A stretch of 51,679 bases of DNA, taken from assembly GCA_027487845.1 (NCBI GenBank), contig JAIYCV010000032.1, positions 1-51,679 on the forward strand, given 5' to 3'. Origin of the DNA: Flammeovirgaceae bacterium. GTDB lineage: Bacteria > Bacteroidota > Bacteroidia > Cytophagales > Cyclobacteriaceae. The stretch's first letter is position 1. The number at the start of each line of letters is the position of its first letter. The position numbers were made by a program, and so were the translations under genes. Below, piece by piece: positions 28,176-36,676 of the stretch. Under the pieces are notes generated by a model, which was not told where the DNA came from, made no database searches, and was given only the letters and a program-made list of their open reading frames with translations.

Positions 28176-28183
28176 CAAAAGTA
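28176..28183 (-). promoter_or_regulatory. -7 element of accA
   Basis: Minus-strand TACTTTTG is a full match to TAnnTTTG, 26 bases ahead of the accA ATG; the -33 position lacks a clear TTTG. Confidence 0.45.
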
Positions 28184-28263
28184 AAAGATTTTTCAGATAC
28201 CCGTTGTAAATTGCCCCCCTAGATCAATAAAGAACAAAATAAACCTTACAGCCATTCACAATA

Positions 28264-28713
28264 ATGATACTTGACCAGCTAAAAAATGCCGCTATTTATG
28301 CCCCTCTAAGCCCGCGAATAGCATTGGCTTTCAACTACTTGACAATGACCGATTTTAGTCAAGTTGCACTGGGCAAATACGAAATTGATGGCGACCGGGT
28401 ATTTGCTATTGTGAATGAATATGAGACCAAAGACGAGAAAGATTGCGTACTCGAGGCCCATAAAAAGTACATCGATATACATTACACAATAAGCGGCAGC
28501 GAAGCCATTGGAACCACTTTTTTGAGCAATCAAGTACCCACAAAAGAATATGACGAGCAAAATGATTACATGCTTTTCAATGGAGAAACTACTCATCAGA
28601 TTTTAACTCCAGGCTTGTTCGCGTTGCTCTACCCACACGACATTCACAGTCCGGGGCATCATCCGAAAGAAAAATCATTTGTTAGAAAGGTGGTTATGAA
28701 AGTACTGATCTAA
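28264..28713 (+). CDS. YhcH/YjgK/YiaL family protein (DUF386)
   Basis: A 149-residue cupin-like protein of the DUF386 family. The core HKKYIDIHYTISGSE and the later metal-site-like HDIHSPGHHP are diagnostic. Family members occur in sialic acid and other sugar catabolic operons and may act as epimerases or isomerases; no specific substrate can be given here because the neighbours are not sugar genes. A VOC protein starts 4 bases after its stop, so they form one unit. Confidence 0.88.
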   Translation: MILDQLKNAAIYAPLSPRIALAFNYLTMTDFSQVALGKYEIDGDRVFAIVNEYETKDEKDCVLEAHKKYIDIHYTISGSEAIGTTFLSNQVPTKEYDEQNDYMLFNGETTHQILTPGLFALLYPHDIHSPGHHPKEKSFVRKVVMKVLI

Positions 28714-28717
28714 AATT

Positions 28718-29101
28718 GTGCTAAAAGGAGTTCATCATATTGCTATAATTTGCTCAGATTATCAGCAATCAAAAAAGTTCTACACAGAAAGTCTCGGCTT
28801 AACGGTCGTAAGAGAAGTCTATCGCAAGGAACGTGATTCGTATAAACTAGATTTGGCACTGAACGATCAATACATTATTGAACTTTTCTCATTTCCCAAT
28901 CCACCTGCTCGCCCATCGCGGCCAGAGGCGTGTGGTTTGCGGCACTTGGCCTTTTCTGTAGATGACATTGAAAGTTCGATTTACACATTGAATTCAAAAG
29001 GGATAACTACAGAGCCTATTCGCGTTGACGAATTTACGGGTAGACGTTTTACATTCTTTGCTGATCCAGACGGATTGCCAATTGAGTTATATGAAGCCTA
29101 A
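28718..29101 (+). CDS. VOC family protein (glyoxalase-like), GTG start
   Basis: A 127-residue vicinal-oxygen-chelate protein with two beta-alpha-beta-beta-beta units. The opening GVHHIAIICSDYQQSKKFY, central GLRHLAFSVDDIE and closing DPDGLPIELYEA carry the candidate metal ligands (His, His, Glu). It resembles the YaeR/SMU.1112c group, whose reaction is not established. The only start that fits the family is GTG at 28718, four bases behind the upstream stop, with no ATG near. A toxin remnant follows 16 bases downstream. Confidence 0.88.
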   Translation: MLKGVHHIAIICSDYQQSKKFYTESLGLTVVREVYRKERDSYKLDLALNDQYIIELFSFPNPPARPSRPEACGLRHLAFSVDDIESSIYTLNSKGITTEPIRVDEFTGRRFTFFADPDGLPIELYEA

Positions 29102-29117
29102 GTTGACAATATGTTAA

Positions 29118-29216
29118 CTTTTTGTAGTGAAGTTTGCGTATAAAACCAGAATCGGATACGTACGATTTATTGGCACGCATAAAGAATATGATAAAGTAAA
29201 CGCAGAAACAATTTGA
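29118..29216 (+). pseudogene. Remnant of a HigB-type toxin (C-terminal end only)
   Basis: Thirty-two codons read LFVVKFAYKTRIG, then YVRFIGTHKEYDKVNAETI and stop. This matches the C-terminal strand and tail of HigB-family mRNA interferases (pattern VVK-x-x-Y, RF-GTH-x-EYDKI-A-x-TI). In frame, a TAA at 29115-29117 sits just upstream and the preceding 16 bases end in the intact VOC gene, so the first two thirds of the toxin, including its start, are missing. It directly precedes the intact higA antitoxin gene (6 bases apart), the usual HigBA order. Without its N-terminal half it cannot be an active toxin. Confidence 0.75.
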
Positions 29217-29222
29217 AATTTT

Positions 29223-29600
29223 ATGGACGGGAAATTTGATGTAAAAATTATTAAAAGCAAGTCCCAATACTCAAAATATCTATTTAAGGTGGAGCAGTTA
29301 ATGGAATCAGATCCGGCAGAAAATTCGCCTGACGGTCAGCTTTTGGAAACCCTAACGGTTCTTATTGAAGACTACGAAAAAAAGCAGGGTTGGGAAATCC
29401 CTCAAACGGTTCATCCTATTGAAGTTATAAAAAACAGGATGGATGCGCTCAGCTTGAAACAAACCGATTTGGCAGAAATAATGGGCGATAAAACCATTGT
29501 TTCAAGAATATTAAATGGTTCAAGAAAATTAACCTATTCGATGATACTGCCACTCAGTAATCTTCTTCGAGTTCCACCGGAGTTTCTTCTAGAGAAGTAA
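29223..29600 (+). CDS. higA: HigA-type antitoxin, helix-turn-helix regulator
   Basis: A 125-residue protein with a C-terminal XRE-type helix-turn-helix (about 76-104: LSLKQTDLAEIMGDKTIVSR with the following ILNGSRKLT) preceded by the helical region typical of HigA (ETLTVLIEDYEKKQGWEI). HigA antitoxins neutralise HigB and repress their own operon. Here the toxin gene upstream is only a stub, so this is now a solitary antitoxin. It could still act as a repressor or neutralise a toxin encoded elsewhere. Family call is firm, present-day role is not. Confidence 0.85.
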   Translation: MDGKFDVKIIKSKSQYSKYLFKVEQLMESDPAENSPDGQLLETLTVLIEDYEKKQGWEIPQTVHPIEVIKNRMDALSLKQTDLAEIMGDKTIVSRILNGSRKLTYSMILPLSNLLRVPPEFLLEK

Positions 29601-29602
29601 TA

Positions 29603-31048
29603 TCAATCAAGGCCGCTTATCAACTGTTCATAAAACCATTGTGCTAGCTGATAACTTTCTAAGCTTACACGTTCATCAATACCATGAAATCCAATGGGGT
29701 CAATCATGGGGCTGAATTTTATGATGCCTTTTGAAATACCTTCGAGGTGGCGTGAATCCGTGCCCCCAATCATAAGAAAAGGTGAACTCACTGTATTGGA
29801 AAAAGTCTTCTTGACTATTTCGTCCACTTTCTTGTAGGCATAACTGCTGGTTGGTGTTACTCCGGTAGCTTCAGATACAAAGGAGGAAAGTCGTTCCACC
29901 TTAATTCGTTCATCTCCAATAACCTGTTTTAGTTTTTCAATAACCTGGCTTGAACTATCACCGGGAAGAAGCCTTAAATTAACAGTAACTTTGGCCACTG
30001 TGGGCACTACATTGTCCTTAAAGCCAGTTTGAAAAATAGTAGGCGCAAAGGTGGTTCTTATCATTGCATTTCCTCCAGCTGAACTTTCGTAAATACTAAT
30101 GACCATGGGTTTAAAAAGCCAAATATTTGTGAAAGCCATCTTCTGCACGAAAGGCATTTCTGGCCCAAGATATTCTATGAAGCCTAGCATTGGCGGAGTC
30201 AATTTCGGCTCAAAGGGATTATCCTTAAGTTTGACAATAGCTCGCGAAAGAATGTCGATAGCCGTTTCCTTTTCTGGCATAGAAGAGTGTCCTCCACTCT
30301 TCTCAACTGAAAGTTCCAACGATAAATATCCCTTCTCTGAGGTGCCAATTAATGCCGCTGGTCTTTTCATACCGGGCACTTTATTCTTAGTGATGATACC
30401 CCCTTCGTCTAGTACCATTTCAGCTTCTACGTTTTGCGATTTCAAATATGCAGCTATTGCCTTCGCTCCTGTTCCTCCCATTTCTTCATCGTGGCCGAAC
30501 GCAAGGTAAACGGTGCGTTGTGGTTTAAAACCGCCCTTCAATAATTTCTCGACCGCCTCAAAAATGCTGACCAAATTTATTTTATCATCCGTAGTTCCCC
30601 TACCCCAGATGAAATCATCTTTGATTTCCCCAGCAAACGGATCGACATGCCACATTGACTTGGTTGCCTCTTCAATTGGCACTACATCTTGATGCGCCAT
30701 CAGTACCACTGGCTTTGTTTGCAAATTCTTTCCTTCCCATTTGTAAACCAAGGCATACTTCTTTAGAACAACTTTCGTAAGATTGGCATGCGTTAATGGA
30801 TAGGTTTTAACCAGCCACCGCTGAAAACCTAAAAAGGCGGACGAGTCCAATTTAGAACTATCCCCAAAAGAAATAGTTTTTATTCGAATCGCCTGCTGAA
30901 AATGCTGAACCGATTCCTGGCTTAATACAGGCGCGGGATTTGTTGCATAATTCGACTGAATAGATTGAACTCGAAATGTGTTGAAAAGAATAACGGCAAA
31001 CAACAACACGATGGCTGCTGCGAGGAACACGAGAATGCGTTTTAACAT
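29603..31048 (-). CDS. M20 family metallopeptidase (carboxypeptidase S-like)
   Basis: A 481-residue zinc exopeptidase. Residues about 5-25 form a hydrophobic signal anchor. The di-zinc site motifs are present: LMAHQDVVP, WGRGTTDDKIN, GHDEEMGGTGA (catalytic Glu pair), the VLDEGG region and the C-terminal IGGTDSRHLEG. The dimerisation domain is intact (SGGHSSMPEKETAIDILS). It resembles carboxypeptidase PM20D1/CPS1 enzymes, which split or form N-acyl amino acids or cut C-terminal residues; which of these applies is open. It is followed in the same direction, and preceded, by another metallopeptidase gene. Confidence 0.93.
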   Translation of the reverse strand: MLKRILVFLAAAIVLLFAVILFNTFRVQSIQSNYATNPAPVLSQESVQHFQQAIRIKTISFGDSSKLDSSAFLGFQRWLVKTYPLTHANLTKVVLKKYALVYKWEGKNLQTKPVVLMAHQDVVPIEEATKSMWHVDPFAGEIKDDFIWGRGTTDDKINLVSIFEAVEKLLKGGFKPQRTVYLAFGHDEEMGGTGAKAIAAYLKSQNVEAEMVLDEGGIITKNKVPGMKRPAALIGTSEKGYLSLELSVEKSGGHSSMPEKETAIDILSRAIVKLKDNPFEPKLTPPMLGFIEYLGPEMPFVQKMAFTNIWLFKPMVISIYESSAGGNAMIRTTFAPTIFQTGFKDNVVPTVAKVTVNLRLLPGDSSSQVIEKLKQVIGDERIKVERLSSFVSEATGVTPTSSYAYKKVDEIVKKTFSNTVSSPFLMIGGTDSRHLEGISKGIIKFSPMIDPIGFHGIDERVSLESYQLAQWFYEQLISGLD

Positions 31049-31120
31049 ACAGGTTATAAATTACGGGTTACAGTTTCAGGTCAAGCGCGACATTCAACTT
31101 GTAACCTGCCAATGACTTTT

Positions 31121-32572
31121 CTATTTCTCCCACTTCCAATCTTTACCAATAATCAACGGCTCTTTTAAGTTATTATCGATCATAAATTGTCGGGTAGTTT
31201 CGCTATCCATTTTGTCAGCAGGTAATTTATCGGCATCAGCCACAGCAAATAAAATCATCGTGCCGAAGCGCGCTGTGTTTTTCATGTGCTGCTCGTTCAC
31301 CAGTTTAAAATCATCACAGTCTGAATGATAGCAGCCATAAATTGACCGATCCAAATTGCTGATCACGCCAAGAATAGGCACGCCTTCTAACATAAAAGGT
31401 TGATGATCGCTATGAAGTCCTGATTTTTTATCCAGTTTATTCTTGAAGATGGTATCAATCTTATTGATCTCCAAGCCCACCGTTTTGAAAAAGGTTGTAT
31501 CATTTAGTTTACCGCCCGCATTTATGCCGATGGGATTACCACTCATATCAAGGTTCATCATGTACTTGATGTTATTGATAGAGCCGTCTTTGGTCGCTTG
31601 TTGGACCATGTAGCGCGAACCGAGTAAACCCTCTTCTTCGCCCATAAACATCACAAACTGAATGGTTCTTTTAGGCTGCAATTTGTTAGCCTTAAATGCA
31701 CGGGCAATATCTAATACTGAAAAAGAACCAATGCCATTGTCAATCGCTCCTGTTGCCAAATCCCATGAATCCAAGTGGCCGCCAATAAGAATTTTCTCAT
31801 CGGGTAACGATGATCCTTTCAACGTGGCAATTACATTTCTAGCTTTGATAGGGCCGCTTACATTCGTCATATTAATGCGCGCTTGAATTTTCTTTGTTTT
31901 CAATTTCTCCTTCAAGGCCATTCCTTTTTCTTTGCTAATACAGACCGCAGGAATGGGGATCAGCTCACCGGTAACGGAAGCAGTGCCCGTAAGCAGCACT
32001 CCGCCATCTACCTGATTAAAGATGATAAGTCCTTTTGCACCGTGTTTAATGGCAATGGCCGTTTTTTCGCTGCGGTGTAGATTGTGCAATCCTTTTTCGC
32101 TTCCTTCCAATATACCGATGTAGATAAACGCTATTTTATCTTTTACAAGCGCATCTTTGCCTTCATAGTCTTTTTCCAACCCATTGCCCAAATCAATTAC
32201 CTCCGCGGAAACATCTGCAGATACAGGGGAATGAGCAAGCGTAACCGCTGGCACGCTATCTCCGTCAATCTCTACTTTAATGGTGCCACGCGACCAACTG
32301 GTTACCTCAAACTCCTGAAACGCAACATCGTCAAAACCATATTCTTTGAATTTGTTATAAGTATATTCTTCTGCTTTATGACCATTCTCCGATCCCGTAA
32401 GGCGATGGCCAATGGTAGACGTTGCTTCGCCCAGTGTGGCATATCCCTTTGCATTTTGAGTTACTTCGGCATTGATACGCGCGAAGATTTCTGGTCGGGT
32501 TTCAGTTTTTTTGCAAGCAGCAAGGCTTAGAATTATTAGAAGAACAAATAGGTTTAGGGAGGGTCGTTTCAT
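31121..32572 (-). CDS. M28 family metallopeptidase with PA domain
   Basis: A 483-residue secreted aminopeptidase-like enzyme. The signal peptide ends in LSLAAC, a lipobox, so it is probably a lipoprotein. A PA domain sits between about 120 and 250. The M28 zinc ligands follow: GGHLDSWDLATGAIDNG (His, Asp), FMGEEEGLLGS (catalytic Glu and ligand), MNLDMSGNP (Asp) and a final HSDHQPF (His). Such enzymes release N-terminal amino acids or dipeptides in the periplasm or at the outer membrane. With the M20 enzyme 72 bases downstream it may form a peptide-scavenging pair. Confidence 0.93.
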   Translation of the reverse strand: MKRPSLNLFVLLIILSLAACKKTETRPEIFARINAEVTQNAKGYATLGEATSTIGHRLTGSENGHKAEEYTYNKFKEYGFDDVAFQEFEVTSWSRGTIKVEIDGDSVPAVTLAHSPVSADVSAEVIDLGNGLEKDYEGKDALVKDKIAFIYIGILEGSEKGLHNLHRSEKTAIAIKHGAKGLIIFNQVDGGVLLTGTASVTGELIPIPAVCISKEKGMALKEKLKTKKIQARINMTNVSGPIKARNVIATLKGSSLPDEKILIGGHLDSWDLATGAIDNGIGSFSVLDIARAFKANKLQPKRTIQFVMFMGEEEGLLGSRYMVQQATKDGSINNIKYMMNLDMSGNPIGINAGGKLNDTTFFKTVGLEINKIDTIFKNKLDKKSGLHSDHQPFMLEGVPILGVISNLDRSIYGCYHSDCDDFKLVNEQHMKNTARFGTMILFAVADADKLPADKMDSETTRQFMIDNNLKEPLIIGKDWKWEK

Positions 32573-32670
32573 TTTAAAAGAGGTTTAAATTGAAAGATAT
32601 TAATTTATCAGGAATGAATCTTAAAATTTATTTGGATGGTTATGCAGCCGAATGAAATGACGCTTAAACC

Positions 32671-33252
32671 TTATTGAAAGAATGGCCTTAGGAACTCTTT
32701 CAGTGGGTTTAGGGTTGGTGAGTTTAAGTCCCAGATGTCGGAATCTAAATATTCTCTTTTTGTTCCTTGAGCCGAACCAGAACCTTCAAACGAACCATGA
32801 TAAATCACAATCTTTTCCTTTTCACCAATTAATCTAGGTTTCTTCAATTGTAAGGCAGCCTTACATGTTGCATAATTTTCTATGCAATCGAAAAGCCCTT
32901 CGTTTCCTTTCGCGACTGAAGACTTTAATAAGCTTTCTAAATTTCCTTTTGTTTGGTTATCAGGGAACAGGAAAACATGATCAAATTTCAGTTCAAGAGC
33001 TGCCTCCGCTTTCCTAATGTTATCTAGGGTTGATTGGTAATCGTGGTCATCTGCATCAAAAATTACAACATTCTTATTAGGTTTTGATGAACTGATTTGT
33101 ATCAGGGATGCTGATTGTTTAATAGTTTCACTTTTACCCTGAATGATTATGAAAAGGTTTTTAGAAATCTTCGTTCCAAAATGAAACTTGATAAAGTCTT
33201 CAAGAAATCGAACATCTTCTTCGCCTTCAACAATGAACGAAAGACTTTCCAT
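32671..33252 (-). CDS. TOPRIM-like (DUF3226-like) protein, partner of the upstream ATPase
   Basis: A 193-residue protein with a TOPRIM-type pattern: an N-terminal strand with the acidic FIVEGEEDVRF (Glu9), then VVIFDADDHDY (Asp66, Asp68 of the DxD motif), and FLFPDNQTKGNLESLL at about 95-109. This arrangement matches DUF3226-type TOPRIM-like proteins, which carry the metal-binding residues of topoisomerase and OLD nucleases. It has no signal peptide. The gene begins 3 bases after the ATPase stop (TAAGGAATG), with a G-rich stretch resembling a Shine-Dalgarno site, so the two are co-translated. A nuclease role in phage defence is inference; DNA or RNA as substrate is unknown. Confidence 0.82.
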   Translation of the reverse strand: MESLSFIVEGEEDVRFLEDFIKFHFGTKISKNLFIIIQGKSETIKQSASLIQISSSKPNKNVVIFDADDHDYQSTLDNIRKAEAALELKFDHVFLFPDNQTKGNLESLLKSSVAKGNEGLFDCIENYATCKAALQLKKPRLIGEKEKIVIYHGSFEGSGSAQGTKREYLDSDIWDLNSPTLNPLKEFLRPFFQ

Positions 33253-33255
33253 TCC

Positions 33256-34299
33256 TTACCCCCTTATTTCGTTACCAACGTTAATTGCATGTTCAAATTG
33301 GTCATAATCGAAAGTATGAGCTGTCACTTCTTTGGTCTCGGAATTCTCCACCAACGTGATATTCCTCACATCTTTCTGAAGTTCGGGCAATTCCTCTTCC
33401 AGCACTTCTTTAAAATACCGAATGCACTCTTCGTTGTGTGTGGTCATAAACAGTTGAACATCGTTTTCTTTAGCTGTCAACAGGATAACTTTCCAGAATT
33501 CTTTAAAACGTTTAAAGTAAATGCCAGTATCAACTTCATCAATCATCAATCGACCGCCACGGTTAAGAATGATTTCAGCCAAGAGCCTGAAGAGTTTAAG
33601 GGTTCCATCACCAAACATGGCAAGAGGTAAAGCAGCATCAGAATGCTTTAGGTAGACGGTAATAAAGGGTCTTGCATCTCTATCTCTGTCTGAAAACGAT
33701 AAATCAATATCCTCAAGATCAGAAACAATTGTCGAAAGACTTTTGATAAAATTTCTCTTAAGGAGCTTGTTCTCCTTAAGTTTAGAATAAAATGAGGTTA
33801 AATCCGAATCATGACCTTTATAAAATGGAATATACGGGAACCTATAAACGGAATTGTCACTATTATAATTTGCTTGAACATGAAATCCGTAAACTCTTCC
33901 GTGATCCTCTCCTGAAATGACAATGGGATGAAAATTGACTTCTTTTTTTATTTTATCAATTGAAATAGCTCTCAATGACGATTCATTTGTAGTGTACTTT
34001 CTACTAAATACTATGCTGTAGTAATTTAGAGGCATGACCTTGGAACGGTTCGCGTAAAGTTCAATATCAGAAAAAGTATAAGAATGTTTGAGTCTTCTAA
34101 AATTCAAAGCAGAGAAAAGTGAGTTTAGGGTTTCATCAATACTTTCGGTAGGAAGCAACGCCTCCAACACACTAGTCTTTCCGACATTGTTGTCACCAAC
34201 AATCAGGTTAAACTGGCCAAGGTCTTTCATTTCAAAAGACTCAAACCGTTTGAAGTTCTCGACTTTAAAGTAGGTTAGGTGTCTGCTTGTATCTCCCAT
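33256..34299 (-). CDS. AAA family ATPase, OLD/AbiEii-like
   Basis: A 347-residue ABC/SMC-like ATPase of the AAA_15/AAA_21 group. It has a start typical of the group (FKVENFKRFESFEM), Walker A GDNNVGKT at 35-42, an ABC-signature-like FGDGTLKLFRLL at about 229-240, Walker B GGRLMIDEVD at 248-257 and a switch histidine in MTTHNEE near 288. The middle (about 60-220) is variable, as in OLD proteins, and holds no TOPRIM of its own; that function is supplied by the next gene. Such split ATPase plus TOPRIM pairs resemble PARIS and class 2 OLD systems. It starts 36 bases after the ligD stop. Confidence 0.87.
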   Translation of the reverse strand: MGDTSRHLTYFKVENFKRFESFEMKDLGQFNLIVGDNNVGKTSVLEALLPTESIDETLNSLFSALNFRRLKHSYTFSDIELYANRSKVMPLNYYSIVFSRKYTTNESSLRAISIDKIKKEVNFHPIVISGEDHGRVYGFHVQANYNSDNSVYRFPYIPFYKGHDSDLTSFYSKLKENKLLKRNFIKSLSTIVSDLEDIDLSFSDRDRDARPFITVYLKHSDAALPLAMFGDGTLKLFRLLAEIILNRGGRLMIDEVDTGIYFKRFKEFWKVILLTAKENDVQLFMTTHNEECIRYFKEVLEEELPELQKDVRNITLVENSETKEVTAHTFDYDQFEHAINVGNEIRG

Positions 34300-34335
34300 G
34301 CTATAAAATTACAAAAAATCTATTTCAAATTATTT

Positions 34336-36657
34336 TTACCAACCTTCCCGTATCTTCACAAACACGGGCTCTCTATACATTTTATCTTTGGTAATCTGGG
34401 CATAGCTAACCTCCACCACCAACGTGGGTTCCATCCAAACGGTGATTTTTTCGTCCACCAACTTCGCTCCGCCCAGTATAGGCTTCTGGGTTTTGGCTTG
34501 CTTTTTTAACAACGATGAAATTTCCTTGATCGCTGAGTCATCGAAGCCTGTTCCTACTTTGCCTCTGTATATTAAATCATTGCCAACTTTCTCCGCTAAC
34601 TGTAACGCACCAAACGTACTACCTCTATTTCCTTTTCCTTCGGTATAGCCAATGATAAAACAATCCGCGCTCTGCCTCACTTTTATTTTTAACCACGCCT
34701 CGCTCCTTTTGCCGATGGTGTACTTGCTGTCTTTTCGCTTGGCAATAATACCTTCCAACCCCAATTCTTTTGCCGCTGCAAAAAGCGAATGGCCATCTTC
34801 TACTGTTTCGCTTACGCGATAATTGCCATCCCTACGGATAGCGTCTTTCAGCCACTCCTGGCGTTTTGTTAACGGCTCGTTCACCAATGAGCGTCCATCC
34901 AAATACAAGCAATCAAACACATAACAAAAAACAGGATTGCTCTTGCTTAACTTTTCAATGGCCGATTCATTTTTTGCCATTAACCGACTTAACACTTTTT
35001 TAAATTGAGGTTTCCCTACTTCATCCAAGCTTACAATCTCAGCATCAAACAAAGCACACGTAGTGCGAAACGATTTATCGCCATGGAGCAATTCAGGAAA
35101 CTGTTTGGTAATGTCATTCAGATTGCGGCTTACAATCCGAATGCTACCTTCCTCTACGGCAACCAACGCTCGGATTCCGTCCCACTTTACTTCAAAAGAA
35201 TAATCGTTGGCAGCAGGAACTTCGGTTGTGCTATCGCAAAGCATGGGCTCTACTTTATGATGAACGAAGTCAAACTGGGGTTCGTCCACACGTTCCATCA
35301 GCCATTCCTTTTCCTTTATTTTGTGGATGCGATATTCTCCGTTTACTTCTTTGCTGCTCAACCGAAAATAAAAGCCATCTTTCTTTTCTTTGGTGATTTG
35401 GTATTTGCCTTGCGCATAAATCCACATCATGCCACCACCATATTGCCCTTTCGGGATTTCGCCATTGAATGTTAAATACTTAATCGGGTGATCCTCTGTT
35501 TGAACTGCTAACCTTTTCACGCCAGGGTAAGGTGGCAGCCCTCGTGGTACTGCCCATGATTTCAATACACCATCCTGCGAAAGCCTCAAGTCATAATGCA
35601 GATGCGAAGCATGATGCCGATGTACCACAAAACTATTGGCGGTATTCTCTTCCAATATTGGCGATGGTTCTGGTGTTTTATTGAAATCGCGTTTCTTTTC
35701 GTAACTATCCAATTGTTCAGGCGTTTTTAGCTTTCGCGAGATAGGCAATTCTTTGGGAACAACTTTTTTTCGAAGGGTATGAAGTTCTACAGCATACGCT
35801 CCAATGTCTTCCCAAGCATCGCCATCTCTTACTACTTTTTCAACGGCATTCTTCATGTTGAACTCCTTCGGATTCTTAAGAGCTAGCAACTCATCCCATT
35901 TCAACGGCATCGATACGGGTGCGCCATCACGACCGCGCAAGCTATATGGAGAAACAATGCTTTGCCCTTGGCGGATGCGATAGATATCAATCAACACTCT
36001 GCCTTTACGAGCATCTTTTTTAATGTGAAGTGTTGTGTCGTTCGGAAACCGCTCAACAAAGGACCGAGCGATACCTTGCGCTGCTTCAAACACGTGCGGG
36101 AAATCGGCTGTTACGTCCAACGGACAACAAATATGGATACCCTTTCCCCCAGTAGTTTTTACGAAAGGCGTGTAACCGAAACTTTCTATGTGTTCTTTCA
36201 AGGAAAAAGCAATCGGTAGCAAGTTTGTAAAATCATAACCGTCTGGTGGATCAAGGTCAAACACCATATAATCGGGTTTATCAAAATTCGGCCTGCGGCT
36301 GTGAAGTTGATGAAGTTCTAATGCCGCGAGGTTGGCAAGCCAAACAATAGATGCGGCTTCGGTGGCAATGATGTAATCTTTCTTTTCTTCGCTTCCCAGC
36401 TTTTCAAACTCTACCCAGTCGGGCGCCCATTCGGGCCTGTTCTTTTGGTAGAACATTTCACCCCCCACACCATCCGGAAAACGTATCAGCGTAAGCGCAC
36501 GGCCTTTGATATGATTAAGCAGCGTTGGTGCAATAGCTAGGTAATATTCAATTACCTCGGCCTTTACAATACCATCGGCAGGAAACAGTACTTTGTCGAG
36601 ATTAGATAGCTCTAATTTGCGTTTACCTAGCTGCACCCATTGCGATTTCTTGGCCAT
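34336..36657 (-). CDS. ligD: DNA ligase D (polymerase, phosphoesterase, ligase)
   Basis: A 773-residue multifunctional enzyme of bacterial non-homologous end joining. The N-terminal polymerase/primase domain (about 10-290) has VFDLDPPDG metal residues and KTTGGKGIHI. A 3'-phosphoesterase domain (about 335-470) shows HASHLHYDLRL and GVLKSWAVPRGLP. The ATP-dependent ligase domain (about 485-773) has the nucleotidyl lysine in VKWDGIRA and a C-terminal OB fold (GKVGTGFDD). The domain order is Pol-PE-Lig as in mycobacteria, not the PE-Lig-Pol order of Pseudomonas. No Ku gene is in the window. It begins 19 bases after the end of the TPR-like gene and leads into the ATPase/TOPRIM pair. Confidence 0.95.
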   Translation of the reverse strand: MAKKSQWVQLGKRKLELSNLDKVLFPADGIVKAEVIEYYLAIAPTLLNHIKGRALTLIRFPDGVGGEMFYQKNRPEWAPDWVEFEKLGSEEKKDYIIATEAASIVWLANLAALELHQLHSRRPNFDKPDYMVFDLDPPDGYDFTNLLPIAFSLKEHIESFGYTPFVKTTGGKGIHICCPLDVTADFPHVFEAAQGIARSFVERFPNDTTLHIKKDARKGRVLIDIYRIRQGQSIVSPYSLRGRDGAPVSMPLKWDELLALKNPKEFNMKNAVEKVVRDGDAWEDIGAYAVELHTLRKKVVPKELPISRKLKTPEQLDSYEKKRDFNKTPEPSPILEENTANSFVVHRHHASHLHYDLRLSQDGVLKSWAVPRGLPPYPGVKRLAVQTEDHPIKYLTFNGEIPKGQYGGGMMWIYAQGKYQITKEKKDGFYFRLSSKEVNGEYRIHKIKEKEWLMERVDEPQFDFVHHKVEPMLCDSTTEVPAANDYSFEVKWDGIRALVAVEEGSIRIVSRNLNDITKQFPELLHGDKSFRTTCALFDAEIVSLDEVGKPQFKKVLSRLMAKNESAIEKLSKSNPVFCYVFDCLYLDGRSLVNEPLTKRQEWLKDAIRRDGNYRVSETVEDGHSLFAAAKELGLEGIIAKRKDSKYTIGKRSEAWLKIKVRQSADCFIIGYTEGKGNRGSTFGALQLAEKVGNDLIYRGKVGTGFDDSAIKEISSLLKKQAKTQKPILGGAKLVDEKITVWMEPTLVVEVSYAQITKDKMYREPVFVKIREGW

Positions 36658-36676
36658 TATCTGATCTAATATTCCG

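Noticed and set aside
29049..29267. 72-codon minus-strand frame over the higB stub
   Set aside because: It overlaps the VOC gene end, the toxin remnant and the higA start in antisense; the plus-strand HigB match explains the sequence.
31049..31120. GGTTACA and TGTAACC inverted repeat between the M28 and M20 genes
   Set aside because: Seven-base arms separated by more than 25 bases, without a T run; a terminator is not supported.
32084..32530. 148-codon plus-strand frame inside the M28 peptidase gene
   Set aside because: Antisense shadow of a gene with all catalytic motifs intact.
32671..34299. Identification of the ATPase/TOPRIM pair as PARIS or Gabija
   Set aside because: Gabija needs a UvrD-like helicase, not seen here; PARIS proteins are larger and its TOPRIM partner is a DUF4435 type. 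The pair is left unnamed.
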